Shown: positions 1 to 6,848 of the stretch, one piece after another
Layout of the letters: the number at the start of each line of letters is the position of its first letter
Numbering within the stretch: position 1 is the stretch's first letter
NCBI GenBank assembly: GCA_002704045.1
Contig: PAFF01000047.1
Location: forward strand, 1 to 7,707
DNA: 7,707 bases
Source of the DNA: Fidelibacterota bacterium
Lineage (GTDB): Bacteria; Fidelibacterota; Marinisomatia; SCGC-AAA003-L08; GCA-002704045
Direction: 5' to 3'
Translations under genes and position numbers: made by a program
Notes under the pieces: generated by a model
Database searches by the model: none
Told to the model about the DNA's origin: nothing
Seen by the model: the letters and a program-made list of their open reading frames with translations, nothing else

Positions 1-1
1 T

Positions 2-30
2 AAAAAAGCCTCTTTAAAAGAGGCTTTTTT
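2..30. terminator. Symmetrical rho-independent terminator hairpin
   Basis: A perfect 13-bp inverted repeat (arms 2-14 and 18-30, loop TAA at 15-17) has a GCCTCTT/AAGAGGC core flanked by A6 on the left and T6 on the right. The outer A/T runs provide a U-tract in either direction, so it could terminate an upstream plus-strand gene outside the window, a minus-strand transcript, or both. It isolates the purL unit from upstream transcription. The sequence shows the hairpin directly; the gene it serves cannot be seen. Confidence 0.9.
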
Positions 31-33
31 ATT

Positions 34-64
34 TTGTAAATTATAAATCTTTCAAATTTATAAT
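34..64 (+). promoter_or_regulatory. Candidate sigma-70-type promoter for the purL unit
   Basis: A perfect TATAAT lies at 59-64, followed by the purL ribosome-binding site only 11 nt later. The best -35 candidate is TTGTAA at 34-39 (4 of 6 to TTGACA), but its 19-nt spacer is longer than the preferred 17. Transcription would start near 71, giving a leader of about 16 nt. Support comes from position between a terminator and the first gene. In such AT-rich sequence a TATAAT can occur by chance, so this remains a candidate. Confidence 0.45.
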
Positions 65-66
65 TT
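38..66. repeat. AT-only 11-bp inverted repeat in the purL leader
   Basis: Arms 38-48 (AAATTATAAAT) and 56-66 (ATTTATAATTT) are exact reverse complements around a 7-nt centre (CTTTCAA). The right arm contains the candidate -10 box. It could be a regulator-binding palindrome or a chance product of AT richness. With no GC pairs in the stem it would be a poor terminator. No match to a named operator such as the PurR box was recognised. Confidence 0.5.
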
Positions 67-75
67 TAATTATAT

Positions 76-80
76 AGGAG
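76..80 (+). promoter_or_regulatory. Shine-Dalgarno site fixing the TTG start of purL
   Basis: AGGAG lies 6 nt upstream of TTG at 87-89. An in-frame TAG at 75-77 rules out any earlier start, and the first in-frame ATG (213) would remove 42 conserved residues. Together these make TTG the most likely initiation codon. Confidence 0.85.
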
Positions 81-86
81 TTAAAA

Positions 87-2309
87 TTGAACATACCTTC
101 AGTTAATTTAGCCTTAGCGATTGAGCACGGATTAAGCTCAGATGAGTTTGATTTAATTAAATCTATTTTAAAAAGAACTCCAACCTTTGTAGAACTCGGA
201 ATTTTTTCGGTTATGTGGAGTGAGCATTGTTCATATAAAAGTTCTATCAAAATGCTAAAAACATTACCTAGATCTGGTGGTAGAATGCTTGTTGAGGCCG
301 GCGAGGAGAATGCAGGACTTATTGATATTGGTAATAATAGAGCAGTATCTTTTAAAATTGAATCTCACAATCATCCTTCTGCTGTTGAACCCTATGAAGG
401 TGCAGCAACAGGTGTTGGAGGTATTTTAAGAGATATTTTTACTATGGGCGCAAGACCAATTGCGTGTTTGAATTCATTGAGATTTGGTTCTCTAGATAAT
501 GAAAGAAATAGATTTTTATTAGAACACGTAGTTGCTGGTATTGGTGATTATGGCAATTGTGTAGGTATACCAACAGTTGGAGGAGAAGTTGTTATTGAAG
601 ATAGTTATTCTGGAAATCCATTAGTAAATGCAATGACTGTTGGTATTGTAAATCATGATCATGTGATAAGTGCTACAGCATATGGTGTTGGTAATCCTGT
701 ATTTCTTGTTGGATCAACCACAGGCAGAGATGGAGTTCATGGAGCAACATTTGCATCTGTAGAATTGACAGAAGAATCAGAATCAAATAAATCCAATGTA
801 CAAGTTGGAGATCCTTTTACAGAAAAATTATTGTTAGAGGCAAGTTTAGAATTAGGAAATAAATCCTGGCTAATTGGAATGCAAGATATGGGAGCTGCTG
901 GAATAACGTGCTCATCAGCTGAGATGACTGCTAAAGGCAAAAGTGGTATCACATTATTTTTAAATAAAGTAAAATTAAGAGAAAATGATATGTCACCATA
1001 TGAAATAATGCTATCTGAATCACAGGAAAGAATGTTAGTTGTAATCAAAAAGGGATTTGAAAAAGAGCTAATTGAAATTTTTGATAAATGGGATTTAGAT
1101 TGTACTGAAATTGGTATAATAAATGATAAAAAAAATGTTGAGGTTATATGGAATGAAAAAGTTATTGCTGACATTCCATCAAATTCTCTTGTATTGGGTG
1201 GTGATGCACCTCAGTATGATATGGAATATGAAACAGCAAAATATTTTTCTGATAAACAAGATTTCGATTTAGATATAATTCAAGAGCCAAATGATTATAA
1301 TGATGTTTTATTAAAATTATTATCTTCTCCAAACATAACAAATAAAAAATATGTTTATGAGCAATACGATTCTACTGTTAGAACAAATACTATGCAGGGT
1401 CCAGGAGGTGATGCAGGAGTTTTTAGAATTAAAGATACTGATCAAGCTTTAGCAGCTTGTACTGATTGCAATGGTAGATATGTTTATCTAGATCCAAGAG
1501 TAGGCGGTAAAATTGCAGTTGCTGAAGCAGCTAGAAATGTTGTTTGTTCAGGAGCTGAGCCTATTGCAATAACTAATTGTCTAAACTTTGGTAATCCTCA
1601 AGATCCTGAAATATATTGGCAATTTAGAGAAGCTGTGTTGGGTATGGGAGATGCTTGTAGAGCTTTTAACACTCCTGTCACAGGAGGTAATGTTAGCTTT
1701 TACAATGAAAGTGATGAAGGTGCTGTATATCCTTCTCCTGTAATTGGAATGTTGGGTCTCTTAGACCATCATAAGCAAAAAACTACAATTGAATTTAAAA
1801 ATGAGGGAGATTTTGTTGTTATTATAGGATCAATTGATGGAAAGTTAGGAGGTTCAGAATATCTTAAAACTATTCACAAACAAATTATTGGTCCAATTCC
1901 TAATATAAATCTTGAATTTGAATATGCTGTACAAAAAGTATGTTTAAACGCAATTAAAGAAGGAATAATAAATTCTGCTCACGATATTTCAGATGGAGGT
2001 TTAACTACTACTATTGCTGAATCATTTGTTTACTCAAAAAACAATTTAGGGGTAAAACTTGATTTAAATCGAAAAAGTCGAAATGATGAGTTACTTTTCG
2101 GTGAATGTCAAAGCTCAATTGTAGTATCCATTCCTGAAGATAAACTATTAAATCTTATAAATTTAGCTAAAGAATTTGATGTCCCAACACAAACAATTGG
2201 AAAAGTAACAAAAGAAAATATTATTGAGATCAATGATTTAATTAGTCTTGATAAAGAAGAAGTTAAAGATGCTTATTTTAATTCTTTCGAATCAATAATG
2301 AAACAATAA
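87..2309 (+). CDS. purL: Phosphoribosylformylglycinamidine synthase subunit II (small PurL)
   Basis: Cytosolic enzyme of de novo purine synthesis. It performs the ATP-dependent amidation of FGAR to FGAM using ammonia delivered by PurQ with PurS. At 740 aa it matches the small PurL of Bacillus (about 740 aa), not the roughly 1,300-aa fused form. Visible signatures include GIFSVMWSEHCSYKSS (residues 38-53, catalytic-region His47), ESHNHPSAVEPYEGAATGVG (92-111), GGEVVIEDSYSGNPLVNAM (165-183), DMGAAGITCSSAEM (267-280), LSESQERML (309-317), a second repeat with MQGPGGDAGVFRIK (436-449) and VTGGNVSFYNES (531-542), and AHDISDGGL (631-639). The duplicated AIRS-like halves are both intact. Translation starts at TTG behind AGGAG. 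It is the first gene of its unit, and its TAA stop overlaps the next ATG by one base. purS and purQ are not in the window, so they must be encoded elsewhere if the pathway is complete. Function is near certain. Confidence 0.97.
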   Translation: MNIPSVNLALAIEHGLSSDEFDLIKSILKRTPTFVELGIFSVMWSEHCSYKSSIKMLKTLPRSGGRMLVEAGEENAGLIDIGNNRAVSFKIESHNHPSAVEPYEGAATGVGGILRDIFTMGARPIACLNSLRFGSLDNERNRFLLEHVVAGIGDYGNCVGIPTVGGEVVIEDSYSGNPLVNAMTVGIVNHDHVISATAYGVGNPVFLVGSTTGRDGVHGATFASVELTEESESNKSNVQVGDPFTEKLLLEASLELGNKSWLIGMQDMGAAGITCSSAEMTAKGKSGITLFLNKVKLRENDMSPYEIMLSESQERMLVVIKKGFEKELIEIFDKWDLDCTEIGIINDKKNVEVIWNEKVIADIPSNSLVLGGDAPQYDMEYETAKYFSDKQDFDLDIIQEPNDYNDVLLKLLSSPNITNKKYVYEQYDSTVRTNTMQGPGGDAGVFRIKDTDQALAACTDCNGRYVYLDPRVGGKIAVAEAARNVVCSGAEPIAITNCLNFGNPQDPEIYWQFREAVLGMGDACRAFNTPVTGGNVSFYNESDEGAVYPSPVIGMLGLLDHHKQKTTIEFKNEGDFVVIIGSIDGKLGGSEYLKTIHKQIIGPIPNINLEFEYAVQKVCLNAIKEGIINSAHDISDGGLTTTIAESFVYSKNNLGVKLDLNRKSRNDELLFGECQSSIVVSIPEDKLLNLINLAKEFDVPTQTIGKVTKENIIEINDLISLDKEEVKDAYFNSFESIMKQ

Positions 2310-3445
2310 TGAGTTTATCTCCTAATATAGTTTTTAATAGTTCAAAGTCTCCAACTATAGGTGTTGAAGTTGAGTTACAGACTATAGATTCGGATACCTT
2401 AAAACCTATACCAGGTTCTCCAAAATTGTTAGATTTTTACGGAGAAACAATGTGGTTAAAAAAAGAGTTATTAGATTCTATTATTGAGGTCAATACAATG
2501 ATTTGTAATGACGTTTCAGAGGTAAGAAATGATTTAAGTAAAAAAATTAAAGATGTAATTAAAACCTCAAATTCAATGAATATAGATATTCTGTCTATGG
2601 GTATTCATCCATTTATGAATTGGAAAGATGCAAAAATTGCTAAAGAAGAGAGATATTTAAGCTTTTTGGATAGAATGCAGTGGGTTTTAAAAAACTTTAT
2701 TATTACGGGTCTTCATGTTCACGTTGGTGTAGATTCAGGGGAAAAAGCAATAGCTATTACAAATGGGTTGACTAGATACATTCCACATTTAATAGCTATT
2801 AGTGCAAGCTCAGCTTTTCACGATGGTCAGATCACAGGTTTAGCATCTACAAGAACTAAAATATTTGAAGCACTACCTACGGCTGGAATACCTCACAGAT
2901 TACTAAATTTTAGCGAGTTTCAAAAATATATGCGAACTTTACAAAGAGCTAACACAATTGAATCTATAAGAGAAGTATGGTGGGATTTTCGTCCTCATAT
3001 TGGTTTTGGTACAGTGGAAATAAGAATTTGTGATAGTGTCCCTACTTTAGAAGAAATGGTTCAAATAGCAGCATTATCTCAATGTCTAGTAGTTGCTTTA
3101 TCTGAACATTATGATTCAGCAACTCAACTACCTCTATTAGATAGATGGATTTTAGCAGAAAATAAATGGAGGGCTACTAGATATGGTCTAGATGCAGAAA
3201 TAATTGTTGATGATACTGGTAAACAGGAAACCTTAAAGGAATCTTTTAATAAGTTAATTGAGATTTTGATTCCTGTTTCCATTAGATTAGGGTGTAATAA
3301 AGAGTTAGAAAACTTGATTAATATTGTAAACAATAATAAAGCACCATATATAAGACAATTAAAAACATATAAAGATTCAAACAGTTTAAATCTTGTTATA
3401 AAAGAATCTGTAAAAGAACTTAAAGAAAGTTTAAATGAATATTAA
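2309..3445 (+). CDS. YbdK/GCS2-family carboxylate-amine ligase (putative glutamate-cysteine ligase 2)
   Basis: A 378-aa cytosolic ATP-dependent ligase of the GCS2 family, close in length to E. coli YbdK (372 aa). Members join a carboxylate, often glutamate, to an amine; YbdK itself has only weak glutamate-cysteine ligase activity and its true substrate is uncertain. Family motifs are clear: GVEVELQTID (residues 18-27, acidic metal/ATP-site residues Glu20 and Glu22), IIEVNT (58-63), MGIHPF (97-102), TGLHVHVGVD (133-142), ASTRTKIFEALPTAGIPH (179-196), WWDFRPHIGFGTVEIRICDS (224-243) and RWILAENKWRATRYGLDA (279-296). The ATG sits inside the purL stop (TAATG) with no recognisable Shine-Dalgarno, pointing to reinitiation by ribosomes leaving purL. 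It overlaps the amidohydrolase downstream by 11 nt. Alternatives are a true glutathione-pathway GshA or an EgtA-like ligase. The YbdK-like TRTKIFEALPTAG block favours the generic family call, so no symbol is given. Confidence 0.88.
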   Translation: MSLSPNIVFNSSKSPTIGVEVELQTIDSDTLKPIPGSPKLLDFYGETMWLKKELLDSIIEVNTMICNDVSEVRNDLSKKIKDVIKTSNSMNIDILSMGIHPFMNWKDAKIAKEERYLSFLDRMQWVLKNFIITGLHVHVGVDSGEKAIAITNGLTRYIPHLIAISASSAFHDGQITGLASTRTKIFEALPTAGIPHRLLNFSEFQKYMRTLQRANTIESIREVWWDFRPHIGFGTVEIRICDSVPTLEEMVQIAALSQCLVVALSEHYDSATQLPLLDRWILAENKWRATRYGLDAEIIVDDTGKQETLKESFNKLIEILIPVSIRLGCNKELENLINIVNNNKAPYIRQLKTYKDSNSLNLVIKESVKELKESLNEY

Positions 3446-4598
3446 TTCTTGGTTAGAAAAAAATAAAGAAAAATTTATTAATACCAGAAGATATTTTCAT
3501 CAACATCCCGAAGTAGGTTTTAAAGAGCATAAAACATCAAAATATTTAAAAAAAGTTCTTAATGACAGCGGATATATAATATATCAAAATAAAATGATGC
3601 AAACTGGTTTCTATGTTGAATATGGATCTTCAGATAGTCCAATTTTAGCAATAAGAACAGATATAGATGCTTTACCTATTAGTGATTTAAAAAAAGTTTC
3701 ATATTCTTCAAAAAATAATGGCTTTATGCATGCTTGTGGTCATGATGCACATATGACAATTGCTATTGGTGTTGCATTATGGCTTAAAGAAAATACTATC
3801 TCAATTTCAGGTAAAGTGAGATTTATTTTTCAACCAGCGGAAGAAATTGCACCAGGAGGTGCGATTGAAATGATAAAAGGTGAAGCTATAAAAAATGTTG
3901 ATCATATAATTGGTTACCATGTTTTACCAACTTTAGATTCAAATAGTGTGGGAATAAATCAAAAGTATGCAAATGCTGCAGTTGAAATACATTCGTTTAA
4001 TTTAATGGGAAAAGGAGGTCATACTTCTCGTCCAGAAGAAACTGATGACCTAATAGTAATCGGATCTGATTTTATAATGAAGATAAACGAAAAAATGAAT
4101 CAAATTAAAACTAACATACCTTTTGTTTTTACATTTGGTCACGTTAAATCAGGATATACTTTCAATGTAATACCAAATGATTTTTTGATTGAAGGAACAT
4201 TTAGATATCTTGATCCTAATATAAAACCAATAGTCTATAATAAGATTGAAAATTTGATTAAAGATTTTAAAAAAAAATATAATATAAATATTTATCATGA
4301 AACACCATATGCTTGTCCCCCAGTGATTAATAACAAATATCTTATTGATATAGTTAAAGAATCATCTGTTGATATTTTGAATAAAAAAAATGTAATAAAT
4401 CTTAAAAAAACAAGTATGGGAGGTGAAGATTTTAGTTATTATTTAGATCATTGTCCCGGAGCATATTTTAGGATTGGGTCAAATGATGGTAATGCAAAAG
4501 ATTTACATACTCCACATTTTGATATCAATGAAGAATGTATATTTACTGGAATTAAGGTATTATGTAAAACTATTAAAAAATATTACAAACTAGTTTAA
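3435..4598 (+). CDS. M20D-family metal-dependent amidohydrolase (N-acyl-amino-acid/hippurate hydrolase type)
   Basis: A 387-aa cytosolic hydrolase, full length for the M20D group, which includes hippurate hydrolases, IAA-amino acid hydrolases and N-acetyl-diaminopimelate deacetylases. These release an amino acid from an N-acyl or peptide-like amide using two bound metal ions. Expected residues are present: RRYFHQHPEVGFKE near the N-terminus (18-31), RTDIDALPI (74-82), MHACGHDAHM (98-107, metal ligands Cys101 and His103), QPAEE (133-137, catalytic Glu136 and ligand Glu137), GYHV (160-163, ligand His162), GKGGHTSRP (192-200, lid-domain His196), NVIPNDFLIEGTFR (244-257), GGEDFSYYL (329-337) and LHTPHF (357-362, ligand His358). 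No signal peptide is seen. The start lies 11 nt inside the ligase gene, preceded only by a weak purine stretch (AAAGAAAG, 3422-3429). Substrate cannot be told from sequence; the ligase neighbour hints at a gamma-glutamyl or acyl-amino-acid amide. The stop overlaps the convergent IMPase gene by 9 nt. Confidence 0.92.
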   Translation: MNINSWLEKNKEKFINTRRYFHQHPEVGFKEHKTSKYLKKVLNDSGYIIYQNKMMQTGFYVEYGSSDSPILAIRTDIDALPISDLKKVSYSSKNNGFMHACGHDAHMTIAIGVALWLKENTISISGKVRFIFQPAEEIAPGGAIEMIKGEAIKNVDHIIGYHVLPTLDSNSVGINQKYANAAVEIHSFNLMGKGGHTSRPEETDDLIVIGSDFIMKINEKMNQIKTNIPFVFTFGHVKSGYTFNVIPNDFLIEGTFRYLDPNIKPIVYNKIENLIKDFKKKYNINIYHETPYACPPVINNKYLIDIVKESSVDILNKKNVINLKKTSMGGEDFSYYLDHCPGAYFRIGSNDGNAKDLHTPHFDINEECIFTGIKVLCKTIKKYYKLV

Positions 4599-4618
4599 AA
4601 TAGTTTGATATTTTTTTT
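4586..4618. terminator. Probable bidirectional terminator across two overlapping stop codons
   Basis: Arms CAAACTA (4586-4592) and TAGTTTG (4601-4607) form a 7-bp stem with an 8-nt loop. On the plus strand T8 follows at 4611-4618. On the minus strand a T6 run corresponds to A6 at 4575-4580. The amidohydrolase stop (4596-4598) is in the loop and the IMPase stop (4590-4592) is in the left arm. Only two GC pairs make the stem weak, and AAACTAGTTT (4587-4596) is itself a competing palindrome, so efficiency is uncertain. Confidence 0.5.
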
Positions 4619-5390
4619 GGGTTAAAATTTTTAATATACTTGAATGAATTTTTTTATTTGAAGCAATGATATTAGAGCCTGAAAAAGGCATTTTATTATT
4701 ATTCCAATTAGATGTTTTTCCTCCTGCTTCTCTACAAATTAAATCTCCAGCACATACATCCCATGGTTTTAAATTTAATTCATAAAACCCATCGAATCTA
4801 CCCATTGCTACAAAACAAAAATCTAAGGATGCAGCTCCAAGTCTACGTACTCCTTGTGTTAAACTATAAAATTCTTTAAATATATCAAAACTTTTATGCC
4901 AAGCTTTATCTTGTTTATATGGGAAACCTGTTACGAGTAGAGAATTAATAAGTTGATCATTGTTACTGACTGAAATTTTTGTATTGTTATCATAAGCACC
5001 CATGTCTTTAATAGCCCAAAAGCATTTATTATAAGCAGGGTTATAGACAACACCAATTTTAGTATCATTTTTATATTGCAATGCAATTGAAACCGAAAAA
5101 ATTGGTAAAGAGTGTACATAGTTGGTTGTACCATCAAGTGGATCAACAATCCATTTATAATTTGATTTACTACTTATGATATCACTTTCTTCTGATATAA
5201 TATCGTGATTAGGGAAATTAGTTTTTATAGTACTTATTATATTTTTCTCAGATTCTAAATCAGCTTTTGTAACTAAATCAACTGACGATTTTTTATCAAT
5301 TTTTAAATTTGAGCCATAATATGACATTAAAATTTTACCTGACGATTTTGCTAAATCGATAGTAAAATCTTTCAATGAGTTATAATCCAT
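4590..5390 (-). CDS. Inositol monophosphatase family protein (SuhB/IMPase-like)
   Basis: A 266-aa cytosolic Mg2+-dependent, Li+-sensitive-type sugar or inositol phosphate phosphatase, normal length for the family. Motifs are complete: DLVTKADLESE (38-48), SEES (66-69, Glu67 as first metal ligand), WIVDPLDGTTNYVHSLP (80-96, Asp83 and Asp86 as metal ligands, Gly87-Thr88 binding phosphate), RRLGAASLDFCFVAMGRFDG (182-201) and KPWDVCAGDLICREAGG (208-224, Asp211 as third metal-site Asp). The pattern resembles SuhB and myo-inositol-1-phosphatase, but relatives hydrolyse histidinol phosphate, fructose-1,6-bisphosphate or nucleotide phosphates, and E. coli SuhB also acts in rRNA antitermination. Substrate is therefore unassigned. 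Its ATG begins inside the AGCS stop (TAATG) with no Shine-Dalgarno, so it is probably translationally coupled to the transporter. The C-terminal codons contain an A8 run, corresponding to 4611-4618 on the plus strand, just before the TAG stop. Confidence 0.93.
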   Translation of the reverse strand: MDYNSLKDFTIDLAKSSGKILMSYYGSNLKIDKKSSVDLVTKADLESEKNIISTIKTNFPNHDIISEESDIISSKSNYKWIVDPLDGTTNYVHSLPIFSVSIALQYKNDTKIGVVYNPAYNKCFWAIKDMGAYDNNTKISVSNNDQLINSLLVTGFPYKQDKAWHKSFDIFKEFYSLTQGVRRLGAASLDFCFVAMGRFDGFYELNLKPWDVCAGDLICREAGGKTSNWNNNKMPFSGSNIIASNKKIHSSILKILTQKKYQTILN

Positions 5391-6811
5391 TATTTATATG
5401 TTTTAAAAGTTCCAGCATTATACCTATCCCAATAGTCGTCGAGTGCAACTTTAATCTTGGGTAGTAAAAACATTGCTCCGATAATATTTGGAAAAGCACA
5501 TGAAAGAATCATCATATCTGAAAAATCAATAACATTTCCTAATGAAGCAATTGCTCCTAAAACTGTAAAACTTAAGTATAGAACTTGATAAATTGGTATG
5601 GATTTCCCACCAAAAATATATTTCCAACCTTTATTTCCGTAATAATACCAAGAAATCATTGTACTATATGAAAAAAGAAAAACAACTATTGAAAGAATGA
5701 AAGGGAACCAACTAATAACAGATCCAAAAGCAGCAGAAGTTAATTCAGCTCCCCTTATACTATTATCTCCAGGGATATATAATGGATTTAAATCTTGGGT
5801 TATTAATATTACTGATGCAGTCATAAAACAAACTACAATTGTATCAATAAACGGACCAATCATAGCAACAATACCTTCTCTAACAGGTTCATCTGTTTTT
5901 GCTGCTGAATGAGCAATTGCTGCTGATCCAACTCCACCTTCATTAGAAAAAACTGCTCTTTTTATTCCTGTAACAAGTACACCAATGAAACCACCATAAA
6001 TTGAATTTGGGGAAAAAGCTTGAGTGAAAATTTCAATAAGCACATTTGGTAACATTGTTATGTTTGTTATTATGATAAATAAAGAAGCACCAACGTAAAG
6101 CATAACCATTAATGGTACAATTTTTTCAGTAGCCATACCAATTCTTTCAATGCCTCCAACAATTACTAAACCAACAAGAATAGCTAATATAATTCCGTAG
6201 TATAGAGGACTTATATTTAATAAACTACCAAACAAGGCATATGATTGATTTGCTTGAAACATATTACCACCACCAAAAGCTCCTCCAATGATAAAAATAG
6301 CATACAATGTCCCAAGCATCTTACCTAAAGTAGAAAAACCCAATTGTTCAAGTCCTTGATCTAAATAATGCATTGGACCACCATCAATTTTCCCATCAGG
6401 GGATACATTCCTATACATTTGACCTAAGGTGCAAGATACAAATTTAGCAGACATACTGAAAAATGCAATAATAATCATCCAGAACACAGCTCCTGGTCCA
6501 CCTAGTGACACTGCTACAGCTACACCAGCGATATTACCAAGACCAATTGTAGCAGACAATGCTGATGTAAGTGCTTGGAAATGACTAATCTGTCCATCAT
6601 CATTAGGGTTATCATATTTACCTTTTACAATGTCAATAGCATGACCAAATGCTCTAACATTGATAAAATTAAAGTAAATTGTAAAATAAAAAGCACCAAA
6701 TAACAGAACAATGACTATAAGAGGAAAACCAAATAAATCATAAAAAAGTGTCCGAGCCATGAACGCAACAATAATACCAAAAAAATTGTCAACTTGTTCT
6801 AAAAAAGGCAT
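5390..6811 (-). CDS. AGCS-family sodium:alanine/glycine symporter
   Basis: Inner-membrane Na+-coupled amino acid importer of the alanine-or-glycine:cation symporter family. From the chosen start it is 473 aa (AlsT-type proteins are about 465-490). About ten or eleven hydrophobic segments are visible, the first near residues 29-47. Signatures are HFQALTSALSATIGLGNIAG (77-96), GGPGAVFWM (104-112), IDGGPMHYLDQG (142-153), FGGGNMFQANQ (179-189), and VFSNEGGVGSAAIAHSAAKT (287-306) followed by DEPVREG (307-313). The frame stays open to an ATG at 6937, but that 42-residue extension is hydrophilic, unlike the family, and lies over the symporter gene upstream. The ATG at 6811 has GGGAG 6 nt upstream and gives the usual N-terminus. 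It follows the SSS gene by 37 nt and overlaps the IMPase start by one base. Alanine or glycine is the family expectation; the exact substrate is not readable here. Confidence 0.94.
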   Translation of the reverse strand: MPFLEQVDNFFGIIVAFMARTLFYDLFGFPLIVIVLLFGAFYFTIYFNFINVRAFGHAIDIVKGKYDNPNDDGQISHFQALTSALSATIGLGNIAGVAVAVSLGGPGAVFWMIIIAFFSMSAKFVSCTLGQMYRNVSPDGKIDGGPMHYLDQGLEQLGFSTLGKMLGTLYAIFIIGGAFGGGNMFQANQSYALFGSLLNISPLYYGIILAILVGLVIVGGIERIGMATEKIVPLMVMLYVGASLFIIITNITMLPNVLIEIFTQAFSPNSIYGGFIGVLVTGIKRAVFSNEGGVGSAAIAHSAAKTDEPVREGIVAMIGPFIDTIVVCFMTASVILITQDLNPLYIPGDNSIRGAELTSAAFGSVISWFPFILSIVVFLFSYSTMISWYYYGNKGWKYIFGGKSIPIYQVLYLSFTVLGAIASLGNVIDFSDMMILSCAFPNIIGAMFLLPKIKVALDDYWDRYNAGTFKTYK

Positions 6812-6817
6812 ATTATT

Positions 6818-6822
6818 CTCCC
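6818..6822 (-). promoter_or_regulatory. Shine-Dalgarno site fixing the AGCS start
   Basis: On the minus strand GGGAG lies 6 nt before ATG at 6811. This favours the 473-aa AGCS protein over the 515-aa reading that begins inside the upstream symporter gene. Confidence 0.8.
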
Positions 6823-6848
6823 AATTATTTATTTTTGTGATTAAAAAA

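Noticed and set aside
41..250. Short minus-strand open frame across the purL leader and 5' end
   Set aside because: It overlaps the purL start and conserved N-terminus, and its product shows no family features. Chance open frame in AT-rich DNA.
737..1174. 145-codon open frame on the minus strand inside purL
   Set aside because: It lies wholly antisense to strongly conserved PurL sequence, its product is serine/isoleucine-rich with no recognisable motif, and it has no convincing independent signals. It is a shadow of the real gene.
3124..3333. Short minus-strand open frame inside the YbdK-like ligase gene
   Set aside because: Antisense to conserved ligase motifs and without recognisable protein features.
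4269..4277. A9 homopolymer in the M20D amidohydrolase, considered as a frameshift or slippage site
   Set aside because: The frame continues intact on both sides with conserved motifs (GGEDFSYYL, LHTPHF) downstream. Such runs are expected from lysine codons in AT-rich genes, and there is no alternative-frame product of interest.
4931..5149. Short alternative-frame open frame inside the IMPase gene, same strand
   Set aside because: The IMPase frame carries all catalytic motifs through this region; the alternative product is low complexity and unrecognisable.
5697..5912. Short plus-strand open frame opposite the AGCS gene
   Set aside because: Antisense to the conserved AGCS SNEGGVGSAAIAHSAAK region, which explains its openness; no independent coding evidence.
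6812..6848. Search of the SSS-AGCS gap for a terminator or promoter
   Set aside because: The 37-nt gap holds the AGCS Shine-Dalgarno and AT-rich sequence, but no stable hairpin with a T-tract and no convincing promoter. Co-transcription is more likely.
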